In this document: piece after piece, positions 1-10,206 of the stretch | How positions within the stretch are numbered: position 1 is the first letter of the stretch | Layout: the number at the start of each line of letters is the position of its first letter | Source of the DNA: Pseudobdellovibrionaceae bacterium | GTDB lineage: Bacteria > Bdellovibrionota > Bdellovibrionia > Bdellovibrionales > Bdellovibrionaceae | DNA: 64,000 nt | Direction: 5' to 3' | Assembly: GCA_016719575.1 (NCBI GenBank) | Contig: JADJYV010000003.1 | Span: 1-64,000 of the forward strand | The notes under the pieces: model-generated | What the model was told of the DNA's origin: nothing | The model's input: the letters and a program-made list of their open reading frames with translations, nothing else | Databases searched by the model: none | Translations under genes and position numbers: made by a program

Positions 1-205
1 TATCGATGGTCGTCGTTTGGCTTGCCAGGTTCATTGCTTTATGATGTCACTGTGGATTTAATCTGAGCAAATTGAGCGTCAGGAGAATCAGACGAAAAAG
101 TTGTGAGGCTTTAGAAGTCAAAACAACAAACAGAGTCGCACGCGGTTCAGGACACAATGTTGCTTGGAGAAAAGTCCGAAGAGAAACCGAAAAGAAATTA
201 AATTT

Positions 206-750
206 ATGAAGCTTTTACTTGTAATTATTGGAGTCTTGTTATTAGCATTAGAGAACTCTCGGCATTGGCGGTTCGCCCTATGCCCAGTATTAAAGACCCA
301 TCCCTCAAGGCATTCAACTTTCACCTATGATTCCGGCACCCCAAGGGTTCAGATAATGCGTACCCGTATTCAGAAATCAGTATTGCACTGAATTGGTATT
401 TTAACCGATTGGCTCAATTGGCGAAATGCCGTCTTTACTCGTTTCTATTCGAATATCACATCCGTAAGCGGTCTCGAATTTACTTTTTTGGCGACCTATG
501 AATCTTCTACTGACGATAAGAGTTTTGGCGTGAGGGGCTTTGCTTGGTCCCGGCGTTCGCTTTGCGACTGCAAATAACAGCGCTGCGACAGCTGAGGCCG
601 GAGTGATTTTTAAGTTACTGGAAATTCAAATCGGCGGTGGCGCTCGATATTTGTCTTACTTTGTTTCTCGTGAAGACGTTGCCGAGACAGTCCTGCCTAA
701 AATGAGACCCCACCCCACTTTACGTCCTTGCCGGTGGTGGCAGCTTTTAG
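206..750 (+). pseudogene. Frameshifted outer-membrane beta-barrel protein
   Basis: No single frame is open through this stretch, but changing frame several times gives coherent protein. It starts with ATG and a hydrophobic leader (MKLLLVIIGVLLLALENS). Alternating-pattern segments follow in other frames (YSEISIALNWYFN; then NAVFTRFYSN and GLEFTFLATYESS; then GVIFKLLEIQIGGGARYL). It ends YVLAGGGSF followed by TAG at 748-750. The alternating aromatic and small residues and the terminal Phe are typical of outer-membrane beta-barrels. At least three single-base shifts are needed. The neighbouring fibre gene is damaged in the same way, so this may be a low-quality sequence end rather than a decayed gene. 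The family was not identified. Confidence 0.5.
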
Positions 751-890
751 TTGCTCGTTGTGGTTCTTTAGGGGGACTGGGCCTAAGGCCAAAAGTCAGC
801 GTCTCGTTTTGAGTCACTTTTGGTAACTTTTGTTCTTCATTAAATCATGCGAGATTCAAGAATTTTCCATTTTCTGACGATAAGTCGTGC

Positions 891-2859
891 ATGGGACGTT
901 TTTTTTCCAGCTCATTTATTCATATAAAATTTCGCAGTTCTGCGTTCGCAAGCTTATTGCTATCGTTTATTTTTTTGTTGTCTCCTCACTTGTTTACTCA
1001 TCTCTGATGCCGCCCGAATGCCAATCCTGGCATTAACTATACCGGTCTATTATGAGTGCTGATGGCTTACGCCGGTGACCTCAGCCACGTTGCCTTTCAG
1101 TGGCGATCTACGATGTCAATAGAAGTTGTCTTTGTATACCGAGAGTCTCGTTCGTTGGACTTGTCGGCAACAACGCAGGTACATTCTCTTTGATATTGGT
1201 GATGGAGCTGCCGGATCTAGTAGCTAATGGCCTAGTGTGACTGATCTTTAGACTTGTTCAATACCAGCAAAACCCTTTACGGGCTTAACCTGTTCGGGTC
1301 CTCATGGGATTTATCCGCAAGTGCCAGTGAACCTCGCATTTGATGGTCCTTTGATGCCGGAGATGGCAGCGGCTGCAGAATCTTCCGGCGCTAAAATCAA
1401 CCCCTGGCCGCCGTCAGCTTTGCAGGCCTACAAAGTGAATGGTTTGTGGCACGGATTTGTTAGGATTGATTCGGTTGTTGATAAGACTGCGAATTCTAAT
1501 ACCGACTTATCGCAAACTCAGTACGATGAGTTTTGGCGATTGGTTAAGAATCAAACGCCGCTTATCTTTCGAGTTCGACGTCTTTAGCTGGCGATGTCAC
1601 CGAGCCTTTGCCACAAACACTGTGGTCAAGATTCAGGGACAATCGGTGTCTGCAACAACTCCTACCGAATGGACAAATCTTGGTTTTTAATGGCACAGCG
1701 TGGACGCCTGTAACGCCTGCGGCTTCAGGTGTTGCCAGCGTGGTTGCAAATTTGCCACTCAGTGTCTCTGGCAGTTCAACTTCGACGATTCAATTTTCCA
1801 AGCCGGTGCGGCCGCAGATGGCTATTTATCAAGTACGGATTGGAACATCTTTAATAACAAACAAACTTCCAGCTCTTGCGAACGGCAAAATCTTAGTTGG
1901 TAATGCTTCCGGGGCAAGCTGAGGCCGTGACGATGAGCGGAGACGCAACGATTTCGACACTGCCGGCGCTCTAACTCTTGCGACTTCCGGTGTGGACGGC
2001 GGGGACTTACTCGAAAGTCGGCGTTGATGCGAAGGGAAGAGTTTTAAGCGTCCAATTTAGCCTCTTTCCGATATCACCGCCGCTCTTGGTTTTACTCCGG
2101 TGAACAAAGCTGGCGATGTGATGGGTGGCAATCTTAGTCTTGTGTCTTAGACCTCGGACCCTGCAGGATTGCTTGCTGGTGACGAAGGCAAGATGTGGTA
2201 TCGTCTCGATCTTAACACCTGTTATGTACTGGGATGGTGCTGCGGGCAATTTCTTTTGGGCGTGGCTGGCGCTGGCATGCAGAGCATGAACGGACTTGTT
2301 GCGACAGCACAGAGCTTTGTTGTTGGCACCGCCGGAACGAATATCACCATTTCTTCTGTTGGTTCTACCCATACTTTGGATATCCCAACAGCTTCTGCCA
2401 CAAATCGCGGAGCTCTCTCTGCTGCGGACTGGTCATTGTTTAATAACAAAATGGGAACCTCTTTGAACTCAGCCCAAATCTGGGTGGGTAACTCTGGCAA
2501 TGCAGCCACCGCAGTGACTATGTCTGGTGATGCCACTCTTGATAATACGGGTGCTCTTGCTATTGGCGCAGGCAAAATCACAGCTCCCATGCTGAGCACT
2601 GGCGGTATCAATGCGGCCACTTCGGGTGTCATCATTGCGGGTCCAGCCGGCAACTTAGTCAACTTTGCCTGCTCAACATCAGGTCATGTACTGAAGTGGT
2701 CAGTGATAGGGTGGTCTTGTGCTTATCCAGATCCTTCTCTTCCAACACTTGCTAACGGAAAATCTGGGTTGGTAACTCTGGCAATGCGGCGACTGAAGTC
2801 ACGATGTCTGGTGATGTGTCTATTGACACTGCGGAGTCACCAGTCTCTCTACCACGGGT
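891..2859 (+). pseudogene. Frameshifted 5' part of giant fibre gene 1
   Basis: This stretch lines up along its length with the start of the second fibre gene (36062 onward), including about 20 bp upstream of the ATG. The equivalent protein would begin MGRFFSSSFIHIKF, a signal-peptide-like start, followed by the conserved N-terminal domain (YTG.I, YDVN.SC, QAYKVNG, SQTQYDEFWRLVKN) and the first tail-fibre repeats. Frame changes occur repeatedly at small indels, for example an A run that is one base shorter at 2761 than in the other copy, and changed bases near 2830. The reading frame is clean only from 2860. Either the 5' end has decayed or the sequence is poor here. If it is an artefact, the true gene runs 891-10203 and encodes about 3,100 residues. 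Confidence 0.7.
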
Positions 2860-5800
2860 GTGACTGCGGGGACTTATTCCAAAGTTACTGTCGATGCTAA
2901 GGGCCGCGTGAGTGCTAGGGCCAATTTAATTTCTTCTGATATTATTTCTATGCTTGGTTACACTCCGGTGAATAAGGCTGGCGATGTAATGGCCGGCAAC
3001 CTTAGTCTTTCTTCTGTGACTTCGGACCCTGCGGGCTTGGTTGCTGGGGACGAAGGTAAAATGTGGTATCGCTCAGATCTCAATGTTGTAAAATACTGGG
3101 ATGGATCTGCTGCAATATCTTTGGGTGTTGCGGGTGCTGGCATTACCAATATCAACGGTCTTACTGCGGGCACTCAGAGTTTTGTTACTGGTAGTGCCGG
3201 TACCGACTTTAATATTTCTTCTGCGGGCTCTGATCACACCTTTAATATCCCAACGGCTTCTGCAACAAATCGCGGAGCTTTGTCTTCAGCTGATTGGACC
3301 ACGTTTAATGCCAAACAAACTTCAACCTTGGCGGATGCGAAGGTTTGGGTGGGTAACTCAGGCAATGCGGCAACGGCAGTCTCCATTTCTGGCGATGCGA
3401 GTGTTGCTAACACTGGCGTCTTAACTCTTGCCACTTCGGGGGTGACGGCCGGAACTTATCCGAAAGTCACAGTCGATGCTAAAGGCCGTGTTACTAGTGG
3501 AGCCAATTTAGCAAACTCTGATCTCCCTGCGTTGCCAGATGGCAGTATGTGGGTTGGTAACTCGGGCAACACGGCAGCAGCGGTTAGCATGACTGGGGAT
3601 GCCAGTATTACGAATGCTGGAGTTTTGAGTTTAGCTACAAGCGGAGTGACTGCCGGCACTTACTCGAAAGTCACTGTCGATGCAAAAGGTCGCGTAACGA
3701 CTGGAAGCTCGATTGCTTCTTCTGATATCACCGCAGCTCTTGGCTTTACTCCAGTCAACAAAGCTGGCGATGTGATGCTAGGTAATTTGAGCCTTGCTTC
3801 TGTCACTTCTGATCCAGCGGGTCTCGTTGCTGGCGACGAAGGTAAGATGTGGTATCGCTCTGATTTAAATACTATTCGGTATTGGGATGGCGCTACAGCG
3901 GTCTCTCTCGGTGTTGCGGGTGCAAGGATTACGAATATCAATGGACTTACGACCAGCACTCAGAGCTTTGTGCTTGGCACTGCAGGAACTGATATCGGTA
4001 TCAGCTCTGCGGGTTCCGCTCATACTTTCGATATCCCCACCGCTTCTGCAACGAAGCGCGGAGCTTTGTCTTCTGCTGATTGGACCACGTTTAATGCGAA
4101 ACAAGGATCTACTCTGAACTCAGCTCAGATCTGGGTTGGTAACTCTGGTAATGCGGCAACAGCGGTGACCATGTCGGGTGATGCCACCATAGATAATGCG
4201 GGTGCCCTCGCAATCGGCGCAGGCAAAATCACAGCTCCAATGCTGAGCACTGGCGGCGTGAATGCTGCCACTTCGGGTGTCATCATCGCAGGGGCTACCG
4301 GCAACTTAGTCAACTTTGCCTGCTCAACATCAGGTCATGTGCTGAAGTGGTCTGTGACGGGTTGGTCTTGTGCTTATCCAGATCCATCTCTTCCAACACT
4401 TGCTAACGGAAAAATCTGGGTTGGTAACTCTGGCAATGCGGCGACTGAAGTGACGATGTCTGGTGATGTCTCTATCGACACTGCGGGAGTTTCAAGTCTT
4501 TCAACTACTGGAGTGACTGCGGGGACTTATTCTAAGGTCGTTGTTGATGCTAAGGGCCGCGTGAGTGCTGGAACTGCGATTGCCGCTTCGGATGTCACTT
4601 CTGCTCTGACTTATACTCCGGTGAATAAAGCTGGCGACACCATGGTGGGCGCTCTGGCGATGGGTGGCAATGATCTTACCAATGCTGGCAACATCACTAT
4701 GGCGGCTAACAAATATCTTGGTCTTTCTGCAAACTCTACTAACGGCACGGTTGCAGGACAGTTGTGGTACGATGCGGGCACGATCAAGTACTACGATGGT
4801 TCTACGACTAAATCTCTTGGTGTTGCGGGAGCCGGTATTACCAATATGAATGGTCTTACGGCGGGCACTCAGAGTTTTGCAATCGGAACTTCTGGCAATT
4901 CTCCGAGTTTTGTTTCTGCAACATCAACTCACACTCTCAATATCCCAATGGCTTCTACTGCAGCTGTCACTGCCGGTCTTATCAGTAAAACGGACTACGA
5001 TTCTTTTAATGCCAAACAATCTTCAACCTTGGCTGATGCAAAGGTCTGGGTGGGTAACTCCGGCAACACCGCAACCGCTGTGTCTATATCTGGCGATGCT
5101 AGTATTGCTAACACCGGAGCACTAACCCTAGCGACTTCAGGAGTGACTGCGGGGACTTACTCGAAAGTCACTGTCGATGCTAAGGGCCGTGTCATTGTGG
5201 GAAGCTCGATTGCTTCTTCTGATATCACCGCAGCTCTTGGCTTTACTCCGGTGAACAAAGCTGGCGATGTGATGCTTGGTAACTTGAGTCTTTCCTCTGT
5301 CACTTCTGATCCAGCGGGTCTCGTTGCTGGCGACGAAGGTAAAATGTGGTATCGCTCAGATTTAAATACTATTCGGTATTGGGACGGCGCTGCTGCGGTC
5401 TCTCTCGGAGTTGCTGGTAGCGGGATTACGAATATGAACGGCCTTACTGCCAGCACTCAGAGCTTTGTGCTTGGCACTGCAGGCACTGATATCGGTATCA
5501 GCTCTGCAGGTTCAGCGCATACATTCGATATCCCCACCGCTTCTGCAACAAAGCGCGGAGCTCTTTCTTCTGCCGACTGGTCAACGTTTAATAGCAAAAT
5601 GTCGAACTCACTGACTTCAGCTAATATCTGGGTTGGTAACTCGGGCAACGCCGCAACTGCCGTGTCTATGTCTGGCGATGCGACGATATCAAATGCCGGT
5701 GTGGTTACTGTTGATAAAACCACAACTGCTCAAGCTAACAAAATTCTTGCACTCGATGGCTCTAGTGTGGCTGTCACTAAGGGCAACCAACTGAATGGCG

Positions 5801-8800
5801 CTACTTCTGGCTCTTTGACTCTGATGCCTGCTGCTGTGACTACGAACTACTCTCTGACTTTCCCTGGAGCACAAGGGGCTTCGGGACAAGTTCTTTCGAA
5901 CAATGGCTCTGGTGTGCTCTCTTGGGCGACGGCCATGACCAACTCTCTGACTTCAGCAAACATTTGGGTGGGTAACTCGGGCAATGCTGCAACCGCCGTG
6001 TCTATGTCTGGCGATGCGACAATGTCAAATGCCGGCGTGGTCACTCTTGCTAACAGCGGAGTCACTGCGGGAACATACGCGAAAGTCTCTGTTGATGCTA
6101 AAGGCCGCGTGATCGCAAATGCTTCGTTAAGTGCTGCTGATATCAACACGGCTCTAACTTTCACTCCGGTGAACAAAGCTGGCGACACTATGGTGGGTGC
6201 GCTCGCGATGGGTGGGAATGATCTTACGAACTCTGGCAACATCACCATGGCGGCCAACAAGTATCTTGGTCTTTCTGCAAACTCTACTAACGGCACGGTT
6301 GCAGGACAAATGTGGTACGATGCTGGAACAATCAAGTACTACGATGGTTCTACTACTAAATCTTTGGGCGTTGCAGGTGCAGGCATTACAAGCCTAAACG
6401 GTCTCTCTGCTGGAACTCAGAGCTTTGTACTTGGCACTGCTGGCACTGATATCGGTATCAGCTCTGCAGGTTCAGCGCATACTTTCGATATCCCCACCGC
6501 TTCTGCAACAAAGCGAGGAGCTCTTTCTTCTGCTGACTGGTCAACGTTTAATAGCAAAATGTCGAACTCACTGACTTCAGCCAATATCTGGGTTGGTAAC
6601 TCGGGCAACGCCGCAACCGCGGTGTCTATGTCTGGCGATGCGACGATATCAAATGCCGGCGTGGTTACTGTTGATAAAACCACAACTGCTCAAGCTAACA
6701 AAATTCTTGCACTCGATGGCTCTAGTGTGGCTGTCACTAAAGGCAACCAACTGAATGGCGCGACTTCCGGCTCTTTGACTCTGATGCCGGCCGCAGTGAC
6801 TACGAACTACTCTTTGACTTTCCCAGGTGCACAAGGGGCTTCGGGACAGGTTCTCTCGAACAATGGCGCGGGAGTTCTCTCTTGGGCGACGGCCATGACC
6901 AATTCTCTGACCTCTGCAAACATTTGGGTTGGTAACTCTGGTAACGCCGCAACTGCAGTGTCTATGTCTGGTGATGCGACAATGTCAAATGCCGGTGTGG
7001 TCACTCTTGCTAACAGCGGGGTCACTGCGGGAACATACGCGAAAGTTTCTGTTGATGCTAAAGGCCGAGTGATCGCAAGTGCTTCGTTAAGTGCTGCTGA
7101 TATCAATACCGCTCTGACTTACACTCCAGTGAATAAGGCTGGCGACACTATGGTGGGTGCGCTCGCAATGGGTGCTTTCGATATCACCAATACTGGCAAC
7201 ATCACCATGGCGGCCAACAAGTATCTTGGTCTTTCTGCAAATTCTACTAACGGCACGGTTGCAGGACAGATGTGGTATGACTCTGGAACGATCAAGTACT
7301 ACGATGGTTCTACTACTAAATCTTTGGGCGTTGCAGGAGCTGGTATCACAAGCCTAAACGGTCTCTCTGCTGGGACTCAAAGCTTTGTGCTTGGTACTGC
7401 TGGCACTGATATCGGTATCAGCTCTGCAGGTTCAGCGCATACTTTCGATATCCCCACCGCTTCTGCAACAAAGCGCGGAGCTCTTTCTTCTGCCGACTGG
7501 TCAACGTTTAATAGCAAAATGTCGAACTCACTGACTTCAGCCAATATCTGGGTGGGTAACTCAGGCAACGCCGCAACTGCCGTGTCTATGTCTGGCGATG
7601 CGACGATGTCAAATGCCGGTGTGGTCACTGTTGATAAAACAACGACGGCTCAAGCTAACAAAATTCTTGCACTCGATGGCTCTAGTGTAGCTGTCACTAA
7701 GGGCAACCAACTGAATGGCGCTACTTCTGGCTCTTTGACTCTGATGCCGGCCGCAGTGACCACGAACTACTCCCTGACTTTCCCTGGAGCACAAGGGGCT
7801 TCCGGACAAGTTCTTTCGAACAATGGCGCAGGAGTTCTCTCTTGGGCTAGTGCCATGACCAATTCTCTGACTTCAGCCAACATCTGGGTTGGTAACTCGG
7901 GCAATGCCGCAACTGCGGTGTCTATGTCTGGTGATGCGACGATGTCAAATGCCGGCGTGGTCACTCTTGCAACATCTGGTGTGACTGCAGGGTCCTACGC
8001 GAAAGTTTCTGTTGATGCTAAAGGCCGAGTGATCGCAGGTCTATCAATGACCTCTTCAGATATCACAACAGCTCTGACTTACACTCCAGTAAACAAAGCT
8101 GGCGACACTATGGCTGGCGCCCTTGCAATGGGTGGCAATGATCTTACGAACTCTGGCAACATCACCATGGCGGCCAACAAGTATCTTGGTCTTTCTGCAA
8201 ATTCTACTAACGGCACGGTTGCAGGACAGATGTGGTATGACTCTGGAACAATCAAATACTACGATGGTTCGACTACTAAATCTTTGGGCGTCGCAGGAGC
8301 TGGCATCACAAGCCTAAACGGTCTCTCTGCTGGAACTCAGAGCTTTGTGCTTGGCACTGCTGGAACTGATATCGGTATCAGCTCTGCAGGTTCAGCGCAT
8401 ACATTTGATATCCCCACCGCTTCTGCAACAAAGCGCGGAGCTCTTTCTTCTGCCGACTGGTCAACGTTTAATAGCAAAATGTCGAACTCTCTTGCGTCTA
8501 CTCAGGTCTGGGTCGGTAACGCTTCTGGCGTTGCTGGCGCAGTTGCGCTCTCTGGTGATATCTCTTCGATCACTAATGCCGGTGTGGTTACTGCTAATAA
8601 AACAACAACTGCTCAATCGAATAAATTGCTCTCTCTTGATGGTTCCGGTGTTGCCGCCACCATGGGGAACCAACTGAACGGCGCTACTTCTGGCTCTTTG
8701 ACTCTGATGCCTGCTGCTGTAACTACGAACTACTCTTTGACTTTCCCTGGAGCGCAAGGGGCTTCGGGGCAAGTTCTCTCGAACAATGGCGCAGGAGTTC

Positions 8801-10203
8801 TCTCTTGGGCTAGTGCCATGACCAACTCGCTCACCTCTGCAAACATTTGGGTTGGTAACTCCGGCAATGCTGCAACTGCGGTGTCTATGTCTGGTGATGC
8901 GACAATGTCAAATGCCGGTGTGGTCACTCTTGCTAACAGCGGAGTCACTGCGGGAACATACGCGAAGGTTTCTGTTGATGCTAAAGGCCGCGTGATCGCA
9001 AGTGCTTCGTTAAGTGCTGCTGACATCAACACGGCTCTAACTTACACTCCAGTAAACAAAGCTGGCGACACTATGGCAGGTGCTCTGGCGATGGGCACAA
9101 ACAATATTACCAACACTGGTAACATCACCATGGCGGCCAACAAGTACTTTACTCTTTCAGCAAATACAACGAATGGCACAACAGCAGGACAAATGTGGTA
9201 CGATACTGGCACGATCAAGTATTATGACGGCAGCGTCGTGAAATCTCTGGGCATCGCAGGAGCTGGTATCACAAGCCTAAACGGTCTATCTACTGCTACA
9301 CAAAGCTTTGTGCTTGGCACTGCTGGTACTGATATCGGCATCAGCTCTGCAGGTTCAGCGCATACTTTCGATATCCCCACCGCTTCTGCAACAAAGCGCG
9401 GAGCTTTGTCTTCTGCCGACTGGTCAACGTTTAATAGCAAAATGTCGAACTCTCTGACTTCAGCTAATATCTGGGTTGGTAACTCGGGTAACGCCGCAAC
9501 TGCCGTGTCTATGTCTGGCGATGCGACGATGTCAAATGCCGGCGTTGTGACTCTTGCAACATCTGGTGTGACTGCAGGGTCTTACGCGAAAGTCTCTGTT
9601 GATGCCAAAGGCCGCGTGATCGCAGGTCTTTCGATGACCTCTTCAGATATCACGACAGCTCTCGGATTTACACCTGCAGGTGCAGCGACTGCGTTTGTCC
9701 AAAATGGAAATAGCTTTGGAGCCACGGCGGTCCTTGGAACAAACGATGCCAATAGTGTAGAATTTGAAACAAACAACAGCACCAAAATGACAATTCTAAG
9801 TGGCGGAAACGTCGGTATAGGTACGACGTCGCCATCGCATAATCTTCACGTTGTTGGTAATATTAAGGCTTCTGGACAGATGGCGACTGGTTCTCAAACT
9901 ATAACGTCGGGCGCGACTTCAACCATCGATTGGGATAACGGAAATGCCATCTCAACCAATTATAACTGCGCTTCGTCGTTAACAATGGATAGCTTGCAAG
10001 ATGGTGGAACCTATACTTTGGCCATCACCGATACTGGTACAACTCAGTGTTCATTTTCAACGAGTACGACAGGTACGGACGCTGCGACCGTTACTTATCG
10101 ATTTAAACCAGCCAATGCCGCTCAAACTGCTTCTTCGCACACGATCTACACACTAATGCGTGTTGGAACGGTCGTCTATGTATCTTGGACTAGCGGATTC
10201 TAA
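2860..10203 (+). CDS. Giant repetitive phage-tail-fibre-like surface protein (fibre 1)
   Basis: The open frame encodes 2447 residues starting at an internal GTG; the true start is probably 891. The protein is made almost entirely of tail-fibre-type repeats. The recurring motifs are WVGNSGNAATAV, SGDATMSNAGVV, GVTAGTYxKVxVDAKGRV, FTPVNKAGD, GQMWYDxGTIKYYDGS and PTASATKRGALSSADW. Near residue 2310 comes NVGIGTTSPSHNLHV, a stalk motif common in bacterial and phage fibres. A unique C-terminal domain of about 110 residues follows (GSQTITSGATSTIDW to YVSWTSGF). There is no S74 chaperone. Similar chimeric trimeric fibres, called mosaic adhesive trimers, are known from Bdellovibrio bacteriovorus. A role in prey recognition is inferred. 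Three polyglycine-protein genes follow, the first only 3 bp away, and are probably co-transcribed. Confidence 0.85.
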   Translation: MTAGTYSKVTVDAKGRVSARANLISSDIISMLGYTPVNKAGDVMAGNLSLSSVTSDPAGLVAGDEGKMWYRSDLNVVKYWDGSAAISLGVAGAGITNINGLTAGTQSFVTGSAGTDFNISSAGSDHTFNIPTASATNRGALSSADWTTFNAKQTSTLADAKVWVGNSGNAATAVSISGDASVANTGVLTLATSGVTAGTYPKVTVDAKGRVTSGANLANSDLPALPDGSMWVGNSGNTAAAVSMTGDASITNAGVLSLATSGVTAGTYSKVTVDAKGRVTTGSSIASSDITAALGFTPVNKAGDVMLGNLSLASVTSDPAGLVAGDEGKMWYRSDLNTIRYWDGATAVSLGVAGARITNINGLTTSTQSFVLGTAGTDIGISSAGSAHTFDIPTASATKRGALSSADWTTFNAKQGSTLNSAQIWVGNSGNAATAVTMSGDATIDNAGALAIGAGKITAPMLSTGGVNAATSGVIIAGATGNLVNFACSTSGHVLKWSVTGWSCAYPDPSLPTLANGKIWVGNSGNAATEVTMSGDVSIDTAGVSSLSTTGVTAGTYSKVVVDAKGRVSAGTAIAASDVTSALTYTPVNKAGDTMVGALAMGGNDLTNAGNITMAANKYLGLSANSTNGTVAGQLWYDAGTIKYYDGSTTKSLGVAGAGITNMNGLTAGTQSFAIGTSGNSPSFVSATSTHTLNIPMASTAAVTAGLISKTDYDSFNAKQSSTLADAKVWVGNSGNTATAVSISGDASIANTGALTLATSGVTAGTYSKVTVDAKGRVIVGSSIASSDITAALGFTPVNKAGDVMLGNLSLSSVTSDPAGLVAGDEGKMWYRSDLNTIRYWDGAAAVSLGVAGSGITNMNGLTASTQSFVLGTAGTDIGISSAGSAHTFDIPTASATKRGALSSADWSTFNSKMSNSLTSANIWVGNSGNAATAVSMSGDATISNAGVVTVDKTTTAQANKILALDGSSVAVTKGNQLNGATSGSLTLMPAAVTTNYSLTFPGAQGASGQVLSNNGSGVLSWATAMTNSLTSANIWVGNSGNAATAVSMSGDATMSNAGVVTLANSGVTAGTYAKVSVDAKGRVIANASLSAADINTALTFTPVNKAGDTMVGALAMGGNDLTNSGNITMAANKYLGLSANSTNGTVAGQMWYDAGTIKYYDGSTTKSLGVAGAGITSLNGLSAGTQSFVLGTAGTDIGISSAGSAHTFDIPTASATKRGALSSADWSTFNSKMSNSLTSANIWVGNSGNAATAVSMSGDATISNAGVVTVDKTTTAQANKILALDGSSVAVTKGNQLNGATSGSLTLMPAAVTTNYSLTFPGAQGASGQVLSNNGAGVLSWATAMTNSLTSANIWVGNSGNAATAVSMSGDATMSNAGVVTLANSGVTAGTYAKVSVDAKGRVIASASLSAADINTALTYTPVNKAGDTMVGALAMGAFDITNTGNITMAANKYLGLSANSTNGTVAGQMWYDSGTIKYYDGSTTKSLGVAGAGITSLNGLSAGTQSFVLGTAGTDIGISSAGSAHTFDIPTASATKRGALSSADWSTFNSKMSNSLTSANIWVGNSGNAATAVSMSGDATMSNAGVVTVDKTTTAQANKILALDGSSVAVTKGNQLNGATSGSLTLMPAAVTTNYSLTFPGAQGASGQVLSNNGAGVLSWASAMTNSLTSANIWVGNSGNAATAVSMSGDATMSNAGVVTLATSGVTAGSYAKVSVDAKGRVIAGLSMTSSDITTALTYTPVNKAGDTMAGALAMGGNDLTNSGNITMAANKYLGLSANSTNGTVAGQMWYDSGTIKYYDGSTTKSLGVAGAGITSLNGLSAGTQSFVLGTAGTDIGISSAGSAHTFDIPTASATKRGALSSADWSTFNSKMSNSLASTQVWVGNASGVAGAVALSGDISSITNAGVVTANKTTTAQSNKLLSLDGSGVAATMGNQLNGATSGSLTLMPAAVTTNYSLTFPGAQGASGQVLSNNGAGVLSWASAMTNSLTSANIWVGNSGNAATAVSMSGDATMSNAGVVTLANSGVTAGTYAKVSVDAKGRVIASASLSAADINTALTYTPVNKAGDTMAGALAMGTNNITNTGNITMAANKYFTLSANTTNGTTAGQMWYDTGTIKYYDGSVVKSLGIAGAGITSLNGLSTATQSFVLGTAGTDIGISSAGSAHTFDIPTASATKRGALSSADWSTFNSKMSNSLTSANIWVGNSGNAATAVSMSGDATMSNAGVVTLATSGVTAGSYAKVSVDAKGRVIAGLSMTSSDITTALGFTPAGAATAFVQNGNSFGATAVLGTNDANSVEFETNNSTKMTILSGGNVGIGTTSPSHNLHVVGNIKASGQMATGSQTITSGATSTIDWDNGNAISTNYNCASSLTMDSLQDGGTYTLAITDTGTTQCSFSTSTTGTDAATVTYRFKPANAAQTASSHTIYTLMRVGTVVYVSWTSGF
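6181..9663 (+). repeat. About 960-bp higher-order tandem repeat in fibre gene 1
   Basis: Units begin at 6181, 7141, 8101 and 9064, each at the GGCGACACTATGG element. This gives periods of 960, 960 and 963 bp, or about 320 residues. The units are nearly identical at the nucleotide level. The third carries a variant block (WVGNASGVAGAVALSGDISS) and the fourth is partial. Exact multiples of three keep the frame. Recent unequal crossover or gene conversion is the likely origin, and the array is also a place where an assembly could collapse or expand. Confidence 0.85.
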
Positions 10204-10206
10204 ACT

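Noticed and set aside
3234..9785. Minus-strand open frames of 60-160 residues recurring across the fibre genes
   Set aside because: They recur with each repeat on the opposite strand and mirror its composition; they are shadows of the fibre frame.
2860..10203. Regular short repeats that could suggest a CRISPR array
   Set aside because: The repeats are codon-phased, vary like coding sequence, lack unique spacers of constant length and lie inside one open frame.
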